From positions 7,364,062 through 7,428,061 of the forward strand of contig NC_134367.1 in assembly GCF_035582795.1 (NCBI RefSeq): a stretch of 64,000 nucleotides of DNA, given 5' to 3'. This document shows, piece after piece, positions 1 through 10,787 of the stretch. The stretch is from Mycteria americana (lineage: Eukaryota > Chordata > Aves > Ciconiiformes > Ciconiidae). Under the pieces are notes generated by a model, which was not told where the DNA came from, searched no databases, and was given only the letters and a program-made list of their open reading frames with translations. Both the position numbers and the translations under genes were made by a program. Every line of letters starts with the position of its first letter. The first letter of the stretch is position 1.

Positions 1-1133
1 ATAACACAGGCAATATCACTGGGCACGTGGTCATTCCAGAAGAAGAGCTTTTGAAGTTACCCAGGACTTCCAAAGCCATCAGCATTGCATTTCCAACGCT
101 TGGAGCCATTATAGAAACCAGCCGGTTGGACCCTGGTTTTGTGAACGGAATGGTGTTATCGGTGTCTCTGCCAGAAGAGCTCCAGCATATCTTTCTCACC
201 TTCGAAAAGATGAATAAACTGGAGAACGTCAAGGCTCATTGTGTTGGGTGGCACTCTACTGAAAGGAGATGGGATAACAGGGCATGCACAGTGAAGTCCG
301 ACAACATCAGCAGTGTTGTTTGCGTCTGCAAGCATCACCGTCAGACATTCAAATCCTTCTCCATTTTGATGTCTCCCACCATGCTGCGAAATGCAGCGTT
401 GGATTACATTACACGTGTAGGGTTAGGCCTTTCCATTTTCAGCTTGGTTCTCTGCCTTATCATCGAGACTGTTGTCTGGCATCACGTTACAAAAACTGAA
501 ATAACCTACATGCGCCATTTTTGTTTGGTCAACATTGCTACATCGCTTCTCATTGCTGATGTTTTGTTCATCTTAGCGGCTATTGTGCACAATACAGTCC
601 TAAACTACCAGTTGTGTGTAGCAGCCACTTTTTTCCTTCACTTTTTCTATCTTGCCTTGTTTTTTTGGATGTTTACCCTGGGCCTCTTGATTCTATATGG
701 ATTATTATTAATTTTTTTTAAGATAACAAGATCTGTATTCATAGCTACAGCATTCTCTATTGGATATGGATGTCCCTTGGTGATATCTATCCTCACTGTT
801 GCTATTACTGAACCAAAAAATGGGTATTTAAGGAGTGGAGCCTGCTGGCTCAATTGGTGTAAAACGAAAGCGCTTCTGGCCTTTGTCGTACCCGCTCTGA
901 GCATCATCGTTGTGAACGTGGTGGTGGTGGTGGTGGTTGTGGTGAAGACTGGGAGATCCTCTATTGGAGATGGCTGCAAGTCACAAGATTTGAGCAACAT
1001 GATCCGAATTAGCAAAAACGTGGCGCTTCTGACACCTCTTCTGGGTGTCACCTGGGGGTTTGGATTAGCAACGATTGTCGACAGTCACTCTCTGGCATTC
1101 CATGTTACGTTTGCGCTACTGAACGCCTTCCAG
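1..1133 (+). CDS. ADGRF4: Adhesion GPCR, ADGRF4-like: large exon with GAIN end, GPS and most of the 7TM domain (5' partial)
   Basis: This exon of an adhesion G-protein-coupled receptor (family VI, ADGRF) enters from outside the window and is open from base 3. Counting residues from the GTG at 27, it shows the end of the GAIN domain, a GPS region (residues 72-118) with Cys72, Trp75, Trp82, Cys87 and the Cys99-x-Cys101 pair, then the tethered-agonist-like stretch SFSILMSP. Helices 1-6 and the start of helix 7 follow (about 130-152, 162-190, 196-230, 237-261, 280-306, 330-352, 355 on), with a conserved Cys273-Trp in extracellular loop 2. The HL(T/S) cleavage tripeptide is missing, as reported for ADGRF2 and ADGRF4. 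The exon ends CAG|GTAAGG at 1133 in phase 0. The ADGRF4 call rests on the C-tail and on lying next to OPN5 on the same strand; ADGRF2 is the main alternative. Confidence 0.88.
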
Positions 1134-1859
1134 GTAAGGTCTGCGAGACGGGGAATAGTGTGCCCTCAGACTCTGAGCCTGGGAAAAGGCAGCAGATCAA
1201 ACAGAGGCTGGCAGCATGCATTGTGTGTGAAAAACAGGACCTAAGCTTTCCTTTCGACTCAACTATTTTACACGGTGCACGCACTAGGTATCCTGCGTTG
1301 ACATAGTAAATGCAGATGGGTAATGGAACAAACTAGTTGGTGTAAAGTGTGATGAAGAATTAAGATGATGAATTTATGTTAAACATAAAATACACTGGTT
1401 AATGTCCAGTAACTGCAAAGATGTCTCATCCTTATCAATTAACAAATACACAGAAAATTCTCGCTTGCCATTGAAGATGGTTTTGTTTAACTCATCAGTA
1501 TAAGCATTCGATGTTATCTTACATACTGTTGTATACCCAGTCTGCCTTAGCTCTTCTTGGCTAATACTGCTACTGAGTGGGTTGAGAAAGTCCTGGTATG
1601 TAACCCATCAGCCCAGTTCATAATCAGAATTAGCACGGGTTATACATCCATTCTTGACATTCCCAGAGAGCTTGTGTAACCTGGGTGGATAAACTCATTT
1701 TGCGCATTGCCGTTATCTGAGTCATAAGTGATGAGATCGATTACACTACTAAAAACATTATTTTATCTATCCTTAAGGAAATAGTATCTAGATGCATTTT
1801 CTTAAATGTGCTTCATGTGCTTATGCTGTTTTTTTTTAACTGGTTTCATAATTTTTTAG
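1134..1859 (+). other. ADGRF4-like intron
   Basis: The donor is GTAAGG at 1134 and the acceptor is a T-rich tract ending in TTTTTTAG at 1859. No repeat or extra exon was recognised inside. Confidence 0.8.
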
Positions 1860-1901
1860 GGATTCTTCATCCTGTTGTTTGGGACACTTCTGGACAGAAA
1901 G
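1860..1901 (+). CDS. ADGRF4: ADGRF4-like mini-exon: end of helix 7
   Basis: This 42-bp phase-0 exon encodes GFFILLFGTLLDRK, the signature ending of helix 7 in adhesion GPCRs. It continues directly from Ala-Phe-Gln at the end of the previous exon. The acceptor AG is at 1858-1859 and the donor GTACTT starts at 1902. A separate short exon at this place is usual for the family. The intron after it is only 104 bp. Confidence 0.9.
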
Positions 1902-2005
1902 GTACTTGGGTCACTTCAGCATTTATTCTGGATTATATGAACATTTTCTACAGTCTGAGAAACTGCTCCCTTTATTCATTTATTTATTTATTTTTAAATC
2001 TACAG

Positions 2006-2065
2006 ACAAGAGAAGCCTTAAGGATGAACTACCTTTCATCAAAGCAGAAGTGTAGTCTAGCAAAG
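2006..2065 (+). CDS. ADGRF4: ADGRF4-like exon: start of the cytoplasmic tail
   Basis: This 60-bp phase-0 exon encodes 20 residues beginning TREALRMNYLSS. It runs from an acceptor after CTACAG (2000-2005) to a donor GTAAAG at 2066. The REAL segment after the DRK of the previous exon matches helix 8 of ADGRF receptors, and the RM..SS pattern resembles the ADGRF4 tail as I remember it. This is what favours ADGRF4 over ADGRF1 or ADGRF5. Confidence 0.8.
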
Positions 2066-3418
2066 GTAAAGCTTCCCCTTCCCCCCTCCCCCGGCTTAAT
2101 TTACTGGCTTACACACCACCTTATTTGTACATGGAAAGAATGGAACCACCCACTAAATCTTGCCTAGTTTAACATTTTTCTAAGGCAAGTGCTTGCTGAA
2201 GGAAATACAGGTATCTTGAAAGTATGTTGAGGATATTAAGCTTCTAAATATTAGAAGTGGCAATCCATAGATTTTTTTGACCGCTACATAACCTCCTGCT
2301 GTTGTTACAAAACTAAAAATGGTATTTTAATCTAATCTCTTCACCTGTAGATATCAAAGCCCTCTGGACAGAGAATGCCTATGACTTTTTTCCCCATCTG
2401 TAAAATAGATTTACTTTAAGGTTACTGACTAAGTAAGGAACAGAATTAGGAGTCCAAAATCCCATTGTAATGACCTGTTTGCCGCCTTCACAAAAATACG
2501 GATCTATGATAGCAGGGCTGTTCTAGGATGTCGGAGGATTGTTTTGCTTCCAGCTGAAGGTCAGCTCAGGATGGAAACCACTCGGAGCCCAGCCAGTACG
2601 TTCGGTGCTAATCAATGTTGTGTACTCATAAGATCCTGAATTTTTTTAAATACCAGGGCAATTAATTAAAGGGAAGTATTTAATCATGGAGGAAACAACT
2701 GTATTTCTGCAGCTTCCTAGGAAAATGTTGACAGAATTGATGTGTTGACATCACTGAGTTAGCGTTTCCTACCTCTGCTGTAAAACTTTTGTCTGTTGTT
2801 AGATTTCTTTTGGTACCAAGGCTTTAATGGTTTCACGCTGTATTTATAAAAGAGAATCCCCTGTAGCTGTCTCACAAGAATCGTCTGCAGTGCTCCTGCT
2901 ATCTGCTGAAAGAAACTGTCAGTTCAGTTTGGACTTCTGAAAAATTAAGTTATTTCCTTGCTTTTCTCTAGTTATTTATTAATCAGTCCCGATTCTAGTA
3001 TTGAAAGCTGCAGAGTGTCTTTTTAGTGACAATGTGTCCAAACGTACTTGGTTTATGAGGAAAAAATAGAGGGTTTAAAGAAATTATACCTCCTTTCTGC
3101 TATTAGCATTGCCTGGTGTGCTTTGGGTCATTTGGTGCAAGAGAGGCTGCGCGGTTGTGCAACTTCTGATTCCTCTGCATCCTTCCTCTCCAATTCAGTC
3201 TTCAGTTGCATCCAGCTTTGCTGTCGTGTGCTAAGTTTAAATGCAGTGCAGAAGGTCCTCTCTTAAAACAAAATAAAACCCCCAAACAAACAAAAAGACC
3301 AACCTCCAAACCTCTGCTAAAATTAATTATTTGCTACCTAACAGAGGAAGAAGAGAATGGAATTGCTTGAGACTGTTCCAAAGTTAATAAACTGAGATTA
3401 CAATTCCTGCTTTTACAG
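2066..3418 (+). other. ADGRF4-like last intron
   Basis: The donor GTAAAG is at 2066 and the acceptor CTTTTACAG ends at 3418. The interior is AT-rich unique sequence. A faint MIR-like string near 2393-2410 is too short to call. An open frame at 3048-3266 has no recognisable similarity. Confidence 0.65.
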
Positions 3419-3469
3419 ATCCAGGATCCAAGTAACAGTGAAGATGTGAAACCTCTTCTCAGGCTTTAG
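3419..3469 (+). CDS. ADGRF4: ADGRF4-like terminal coding exon
   Basis: This last coding segment is phase 0 and encodes 16 residues, IQDPSNSEDVKPLLRL, followed by TAG at 3467-3469. The acceptor is TTTTACAG ending at 3418. The exon was chosen because the preceding exon ends in phase 0 and the tail is short and polar, as expected for this receptor. The weak point is its length: without cDNA, an alternative terminal exon cannot be excluded. Confidence 0.65.
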   Translation: MQDPSNSEDVKPLLRL

Positions 3470-5095
3470 GTCAGGATTGAAATTTGAAAGTTAAAATTCT
3501 CTCAAGTCACCACGAACACAATGCTCTGGAAATGAGAGATGGAAATATCACTAATCCCATGACTCAGCAACATGTACTGAAAGTATTAAGTGATCTCACT
3601 GGGCAAAACTTGATGTGGAAACCATGGCTGCATGTGCCTAAGAACTTGGGTTGATGTTGTCACTCACCTGGGTGGAAGAGACCATGTGTAGGTGTTTACT
3701 ATTGCATAACGGAGAGGGGGGTAATGTTAGTCATCCACTTTTGTAAACTTGGGTGTAGATATGGAGCTCAGCTCATGAGAGCTGGAAAAGTTTGTCACAC
3801 CTGAAATGACTGTTAAAAAAAAAAAAAAAACCAAACCCAAAAAATCAAAACAAAAAAACCCCCTTGTTTCAGAGAGCTTCAGAATGGGACTGTGTATCTG
3901 GGGTTTTAATGGTGAGTATGCAAAACATAGAAGGGTTATGCAGACTCTTGCTTCAGATCTAGTTTCTCCAGACCCGTAAGAGCCTTTCTTCTGGGTCAGA
4001 TTGACCATCTTGTGGCGTTTCTCGCAGGACTGTGCGGTACCTCCTGTTTGAAATGGAACCTCCACCTACATGGACGATATATCTAATCTGACCTGCTGAT
4101 TTCTTTACTCCTAGTCGTAGCAGAGGACAGTTGTCTTCAGTGGATCTGACCAGTGAGAGGAAAAGGAGCACTTCTTACACAGAAATCCTGGTTTGAGATG
4201 AGCCGAAGTGGCTGAGCAGCTCAGAGCATGGACAGCATTTCACGTTACAAGTGCTCCAAGTGTCTTGGAGCACGACCATGGGAAGCATCGTGAAAACCAG
4301 AAGAGAAAAGGCCCTGAACCTGCTGTCAGGAGGAGGAAACCATCAGTGTTGCTGCAACCCTTGGAGGAAACACGCTGATACATAAAGGTTTTTTCTTACC
4401 TTTGCGAAAACTGCTGTGAGGAGAGTTTGTCCTCGTTTGCCATTTCAGTGCTTCAATTTCTTTTATTTTTTTTTTTTTCCATATCAGTGCAATAAGGAAC
4501 TGTACAGCATGGGGGACTATTCTAAAATTATTTAATTTTTTAATGTGATGTACAAATATTGAGCATTATCTAGCTGGTTTTGCCTGTCCTTGGTCACGAG
4601 TGATTCTGTTAGGTGACACCCTCTTCATCATTTCCATCTGTCCTCCCAGATTGATGGAAAATGTAACTCTGTTTCTGCATTACAGCTGTTCTCTCCACCT
4701 CAATATTTGTTCTCTCCATCTCAGTACTTGTGTGTCAGAGGAATTTGTACAAAGCCCTTTTTTGGTCTGTCAGGACAAAATTTTCTTTTTTTTTTTTTTT
4801 CCAGTCCTGTAAGACAATGACAGAGATAAACAAGAAAGAGGACTCTGCAAATAATTTGTTTCCCTCTTTAGATGTGGGAAAGCAAGCTTTGAATATGCTT
4901 CAGAGTTGAATCAAGTGGACGGAGATTTCCCATGTCCTGTGCAATGTGCTAACAAGGGAAATGTTATGTCCATGTGAGATGGTGTATCTGGCTTCATTAG
5001 AAAATCAGTCCTTGGTCTGAGAAACCCTTTCTAATGAAAGCTTTGATAGAAACATTTTTGTCTCTTGTCAGGACAAATCGATGCTTTCAAATGGA

Positions 5096-5101
5096 AATAA
5101 A
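5096..5101 (+). promoter_or_regulatory. Candidate polyadenylation signal of the ADGRF4-like gene
   Basis: This AATAAA on the gene's strand is followed within about 30 bases by T- and GT-rich sequence. It lies 1.6 kb after the stop codon. A hexamer of this kind is frequent by chance in AT-rich DNA, so the call is weak. Confidence 0.25.
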
Positions 5102-6603
5102 GTTGAAATTTTTGTCATTGTTTCTAATAAGTAATCCTTATCTACTTTTTTTGGGAGAGGAGGATAAATGCCCTTTAATATTAGCTGGTATTACTCAAGT
5201 CAGAAATCACTCATCCCCCTGTGGCTTCACATACATTTGAAATATAGAAGATATAATCAAAATAATATTGTTTTATGTCATCAGTTAATATTTTTTTTTA
5301 TGTCATCCCCCTCTTCAGTAAAGAGAAATACCCTGGCAGATGAACTGTGGGACGTGGGGTATATGTGATACATACTATGGAAAAACCCACAGCCAGATGT
5401 CTCGGGGGGAGAAGCTGGGGCTGCGGAGGCAGTGAGCTGGAGGGCAGAGCTCTGGCCTGGGCCATGAGACAGTTCTTCTTGTCTCCAAGACTCTGTTGCT
5501 TTTTCGTGTTTTCCTCTCCTATTTTCTCTCTGCATAGACTGTAGCCTTGTTTTAAGAGACTATCCCTGCTCCTTTCATACTGCGGATTTGCATGTTGGAG
5601 AGCGTTTGATCAAGTGGAGATAAAATTGGGCTTACATGCTGCTGTAACATAAATTTTAAAAGACCATTACCCCAAAGTCTGCTTCTTAGTGTCAAGCAAC
5701 ATCTTCTGTGCTCTACCTTCTTTCTCTCCTTGAAGCGCTTAGAGGGGTTTTTCTTTCCTTCCCTTCCCCGCCCACCCCCTTAATAAGTCTTGTATCTTGG
5801 AGTTGTCTCTGTTAAACCTTTTTCAGCATCAGTAGCATCTCCTCCAAGTCCCTGCATGGCCTTTTTCAAAGTAATACCAGAGCTACATGCCTCTTACGCT
5901 TTAGGGTTTTATTTCATTGTGGTGGTATTGTACACCTGATTTATGAATCGGCTACTGTATTTTAAAGAATGGTTCAAAGCCTGACAAGGGATGTGCAGTG
6001 TCAGGTGAAGGTGTTGGTCAGTGTTCAGCGTGTGTCCTTTGCAGCCATGGACCCTTGTGCAGTGCCTCTGTCACCCCTGAAGCAAGGGGACCACGTTGTG
6101 CAGTTTGCAGCATGGAGAAAACTGCTTTGCACCTGAATTTGCTGCAATATATTTAAAAAACCCCTTTGTTTCCCACCACTCTTCTGGACCACATTTAATT
6201 CAGCTGGTATTTTTTGTTCATTTGACTTACAGTTAACAGTGGAATTTTGTTAATGAAATGTTGGGATTTTTTGATAGCACCTGAAAATTTAAAGAAAACT
6301 TGCCTCAACCTAGCACCTCACCCTTCTCTCAGGTGTGCACGCATGTGCATGTGAAACCACGGTCCATTACAACAGTAGATTTATAGACAGCCTCGCATGA
6401 GGGTTCCCATATTATACGCACCCCCTCCAAAATCCCAGGAAATTCAGCGGGAATCTTGCCCAGGCGATAGCGCTGTGAAAGGAATCTGTTTCATCTGCAG
6501 TTTGCTGAGAAAAGTATCTAAGCTGTTTATCAAAGGGGTTTTGGAGTACAGGGCTTATTTTCAGAAGCTGACACACAGCAGAGTGTTTTACCCTGTGGTT
6601 TAT

Positions 6604-6641
6604 GATCGTTTACCTATTTAAAAATAAATAGGTAAATGATC
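6604..6641. repeat. Long hairpin: 17-bp inverted repeat with 4-base loop
   Basis: The arms 6604-6620 and 6625-6641 are complementary over 17 positions with a single mismatch, which would be a G:U pair in RNA. The loop is AAAA. The stem is AT-rich and no annotated element contains it. Confidence 0.85.
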
Positions 6642-6843
6642 TGGACTTACAGAGAACCAGTTAATGGTACAGGATGAGGATGAGCACTGAAGTTTTATTT
6701 TTTAATACCCCAAAATTAAACTGACCAGGAGTATTTAATGAATAAATAGTTTTGCGAGCTGAAAGCTGTAGCTGTCCTCTATGGGTTGTGAACTGGTATT
6801 TCTTTAAATACTGTGGGCTGATGAGCCAGTTGTAATTGCAGTT

Positions 6844-6871
6844 GGGCGGCGGGGAGGGAGGGAGGGAAGGG
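6844..6871 (+). other. G-quadruplex-type run of G triplets
   Basis: At least five runs of three or more G, separated by one to three bases, occur in 28 bases, on the + strand. This satisfies the usual G4 pattern with short loops. It lies about 3.4 kb downstream of the ADGRF4-like stop codon. Confidence 0.7.
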
Positions 6872-9800
6872 AATATCGCTAGAGTTGGAATTCTGCCAGT
6901 TTCCCAAATTATCAATGTAGCAACAGCTTAATAATGTCAGCGTTGAATGGGTCAGATAGACCCCTTGATGTGCCGGAGCTTGTTTCGGAGCTGTTCCACG
7001 CTGCTTACCGAGGTGGTCAGACTTGAAAACCCCAAGTGCTGCCCTTCACAAGGTGTCACAATTAATGGCACGACTCATTTTTTTTTTATTTTTCCCATAG
7101 ACTTACAGTGTTGGTTGCATGGCCTAGCGTAGACACATCTCAGAGCTCCTTGGCCAGGCAGGTAAAATTGTATTTTCTTGAGTCAAGAACATTAATTTAC
7201 GTCACATACCTCAAGTTTTACATTGCCTTTCCAGAGCCAGGCAATTTTTCTCCTCTTTTTCTATCTAGCACAGGCATCTCCTTCACGGTTCATGAATCAA
7301 AAGCGAGGAAGATGCCAAACCAGCAGAGTCTTGGCAGGCTGTTAACAAGACTGCTGGGCTGCCCCGTAAAATTTGCTTGTGGTAGATGCTCGCCGGCACT
7401 GCGAGGCTCAGCCCTGCTAGCTCCAGGCACGCTTCCAGCCTGCTGCCCGTGGCTCCGAGAGCCGGTGGGCGCCTGGCCTGTGGTACTTCACAAAGGCATT
7501 GCGTGGCTCTGGGCCTGGCTCGCTGGTTTGCCTCGCTGAGAAGCATTGTGATGCGCTGTGGTGGGTCTGTTTGGCTTCAGGTGTTAACGGTACGCATTGC
7601 TAGACAAGCAAGGTTTGTAGGGTAACGTCCCTCCCAAAGTTAGATCTCGGTTGAGGGTATGGGGGGAAAGCACAGTTTTGGACACGCAGCACTTCTTCAC
7701 CTCTGCCTCCCCAGTGAAGATGCACCTAAAACTTCTGGTGGTGTGCTCCCGGGAGAGAGCCCATCGGGAGCGCTGCCTCCTTCTCCGGCTCCAGTTTCAA
7801 TGTTTTTGTTTAGGCTAATAGTACAATGTGAATGTATTTTCAGCACATCTGTGAATGCTGGGTTGATAATTTTGACCTGATCACAGTGTTCTTCCCTCCC
7901 TGACCCCCAGGTCAGCTGTCCCATTTGTGTCCTGTAGGCAGGGTGATGCTGATTTTACGTTTATGATTTCTAATGTATTCTGCACTATAAACCAGATATT
8001 TTTGTTTTCATTCTCCCAAGGGGGATATAATCAACATCAAATGCCATTAGAGTTGTATATAATTTTAACTTTTCTGTTATCTTTTGATGTAATCAAATCT
8101 TTCCATGGTTTTGCTCTGAACACTGTAGTTGGAGGTGTTTTTCTTGAATGGCTTCCATCTGGACGTAAGAGAGAAACCTTTCTAATGGCGTAAAGCTTGT
8201 AAACTTGTTTACACGCAGTCTACGTTTCAGGTCAGATTTGGTTGGACACCGTGTACCTTTGGGCCCTCAGGCTCCCATCGTATCTAAAACCCAGCCAGAC
8301 TTCAGTGACACCTTGAGGCTAGTTCAAGCTTTGGGAAAAGGTGCATGCCTCTTCTGATTTTACAAAAGTAGTTCATCTGTCACTAATTACTGCAGCCACG
8401 TGCTAAGGTCGTTCTTTTTCGCAACTGGAAAAAGTCATCTTTGGTCAATTTATTTACTTAACTGCAGCCAGTAAATGGAATTCCACTTTTATTTGTTCAG
8501 TGGTGCTCAACTTGAAAAGCCCAGTGCTCTCCTGCTTGCTTTAAGCATCAGTGTTTACTTATAGCACTTCAACCCACATGAAGGAGGTACACGTACCCTT
8601 TGGGTACTTTTGTTTCAGGTTGAGACCAGTAATAAATCGTCTGTTTGGGTCGTTTGAAAATGAAATTTTGAACAACAGATTGATTAGAAAGATCATTCCG
8701 ACCCTTGGGGAGTGCAAGTCGAGTTTTATAATTTACTTCTTACTCATGCTGCGGCGTCTCTGGTCAGGAAACAGGCAGACTGTTACAATTACTGGGCTAT
8801 TGGAAGACCGAGCTATATGTAGCTGGAATTTATCCAGCTTCAAATACGCTTCCTTAAGAAGAGTAAGTTAGTAGTGGACAAAGTGTTTTGAGAAGCAGTG
8901 GATTTTCCTTTCGCTGGTGTTGCTAAATCAGGCTTTCAGTAAACACTAATTATTGGCATCTGTACGGCGGTGTGAAAGCAGTTCTCCAGCCTGTGAAACA
9001 GTCCCTTCTGCCCTTAACACTCGAGAACTATCCCAGGCCTTTCTTTCCATTGCAATATTGTTATCAGTAGCCAAATGTGAATTTCTAGTATTATAGGTGG
9101 CCATCCCTAGGCAGAGCTCTCTGCTTTGCCTGGCTCTTTGATGGCAATTGTAAGGAAAAGGAAGGTGGGGTAATTGCATCAGTATACTTGCATTGGTGCC
9201 AACCCTCTTAATAAACCCTGCTATTCATTAGTAGTATCTTTGGCTGCCTTTGAAAGAGTGTTTTTATTCCAGAAATACTCTATTGATGTCAGTGATTTAA
9301 TCCTGAATTTTTGTGGTACAGGAGTACGACTGGACTTGGGGTGCCACTCGTCCATTTAAATCACATCAGATCCATCACACTGCTGTGTGTCTCTGAGCGA
9401 TCGCTACTTCCACAGTAAGGGATTCATTTTTCTGGGTAATGACACTGACTCATGCAATCTTTTTTTCTGTCACGGTGCAGCTGAAAATCTCCCGCATTGC
9501 TGGGATGGTTGGCTTGGGAGCTCTGGGGTAGCCTGGATTTCTTGCTTAGCTTCTGCCTCATTACAAAATGTTATCTGAATCTCTGCTTGCTGCAGAGAGC
9601 CCAAGGTATTCATCTAGCCGGCTGGAGAGGTACAGCAGAAATCCTTTCTTTATCTCCTGTACTGCAAGTATAGGCGCTGCTGGGCATAGTGAGAATAGGG
9701 CTGTAGAATGGAGGGTTTTGCTCTTTTTATCAATAAGCTGTAAAGCTATTAGAGTATAATGTGTATCAGGATCTGCCAAAAGATCTATTGAAGACAAGAC

Positions 9801-10119
9801 TTGAAGGCTGACTTTGAAGTGTGCTGATTAGTAGTAAAATTCCCACTGACTCCAAAACAAACTGCCAAGCAATAAGTGTCTTGAAAATGTCTGCTTTCGG
9901 GAAAAGATTCACTGATACTTTTTTTTTAAGCTTTTATGTTTTAGGCCAGAAGAAACTGCTGAGATTACCAGAGCCTTCTCCTCTCAGATGTGATCAAACC
10001 ACCTTTCGGCCTTCTTTTGGGCAAGCTAGATAGATTGACCTGTCTTTTTCCTTTCAGAAGAAGAATTGTAGTATTGAATTTGTATTGATTTCCGTTTTTG
10101 CCTGGAGACAGAAGAATTA

Positions 10120-10787
10120 ATTTAGTACACAAATGCATCCTGGACATGAGCTGGCAATGTGCACTCGCAGCCCAGAAGGCCAACCGTATCCTGGGCTGCA
10201 TCAAAAGAAGCGTGGCCAGCAGGTCGAAGGAGGTGATTCTGCCCCTCTGCTCTGGTGAGACCCCACCTGGAGTACGGTGTCCAGCTCTGGAGCCCTCAGC
10301 ACAGGAAAGACATGGACCTGTTGGAGCGGGTCCAGAGGAGGGCCATGAAAATTATCAGAGGGCTGGAACACCTCTCCTGTGAAGGAAAGGCTGAGAGAGT
10401 TGGGGTTGTTCAGCCTGGAGAAGAGAAGGCTCGGGGGAGACCTTATTGCAGCCTTCCAGTACTTAAAAGGGGCTTATAAGAAAGATGGGGACAGACTTTT
10501 TAGCAGGGCCTGTTGCGATAGGACAAGGGGTAATGGTTTTAATCTGAAAGAGGGTAGATTCAGATTAGATATAAGGAAGACGTTTTTTTACAATGAGGGT
10601 GGTGAAACACTGGCACAGGTTGCCCAGAGAGGTGGCAGATGCCCCATCCCTGGGAACATTCAAGGTCAGGTTGGATGAGGCTCTGAGCAACCTGATCTAG
10701 TTGAAGATGTCCCTGCTCATTGCAGGGGGTTGGACTAGATGACCTTCAAAGGTCCCTTCGAACCCAAACTATTCTATGATTCTATAA
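10120..10787 (+). mobile_element. CR1 LINE fragment, 3' end, frame-broken
   Basis: This is the 3' part of a CR1 non-LTR retrotransposon in sense orientation, truncated at its 5' end. The downstream part of the ORF2 reverse transcriptase is recognisable in three successive frames. They cover NRILGCIKRSVASR (about 10180-10220), then RPHLEYGVQLWSP (about 10258-10300), then [14 protein letters not shown] (about 10388-10435) and [19 protein letters not shown] (about 10520-10580). At least two indels have broken the frame. It ends with the CR1-type short tandem ATTCTATG repeat near 10770-10787. It is homologous over its whole length to the better preserved copy at 17836-18905. It can no longer encode a protein. 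Confidence 0.93.

Larger units (their letters stand above)
3470..10119 (+). other. ADGRF4-like 3' UTR and downstream unique DNA
   Basis: The 3' untranslated region begins at 3470 and its end is not known. The first convincing AATAAA I see is at about 5096. The remainder is unique DNA with no gene. It contains homopolymer T tracts, a long hairpin at 6604-6641, a G-run cluster at 6844-6871 and a GC-richer patch at about 7290-7625 where open frames overlap on both strands. Confidence 0.5.

Noticed and set aside
2385..2415. CCCCATCTGTAAAATAGAT as a MIR fragment
   Set aside because: Only about 19 bases match; too short to separate from chance.
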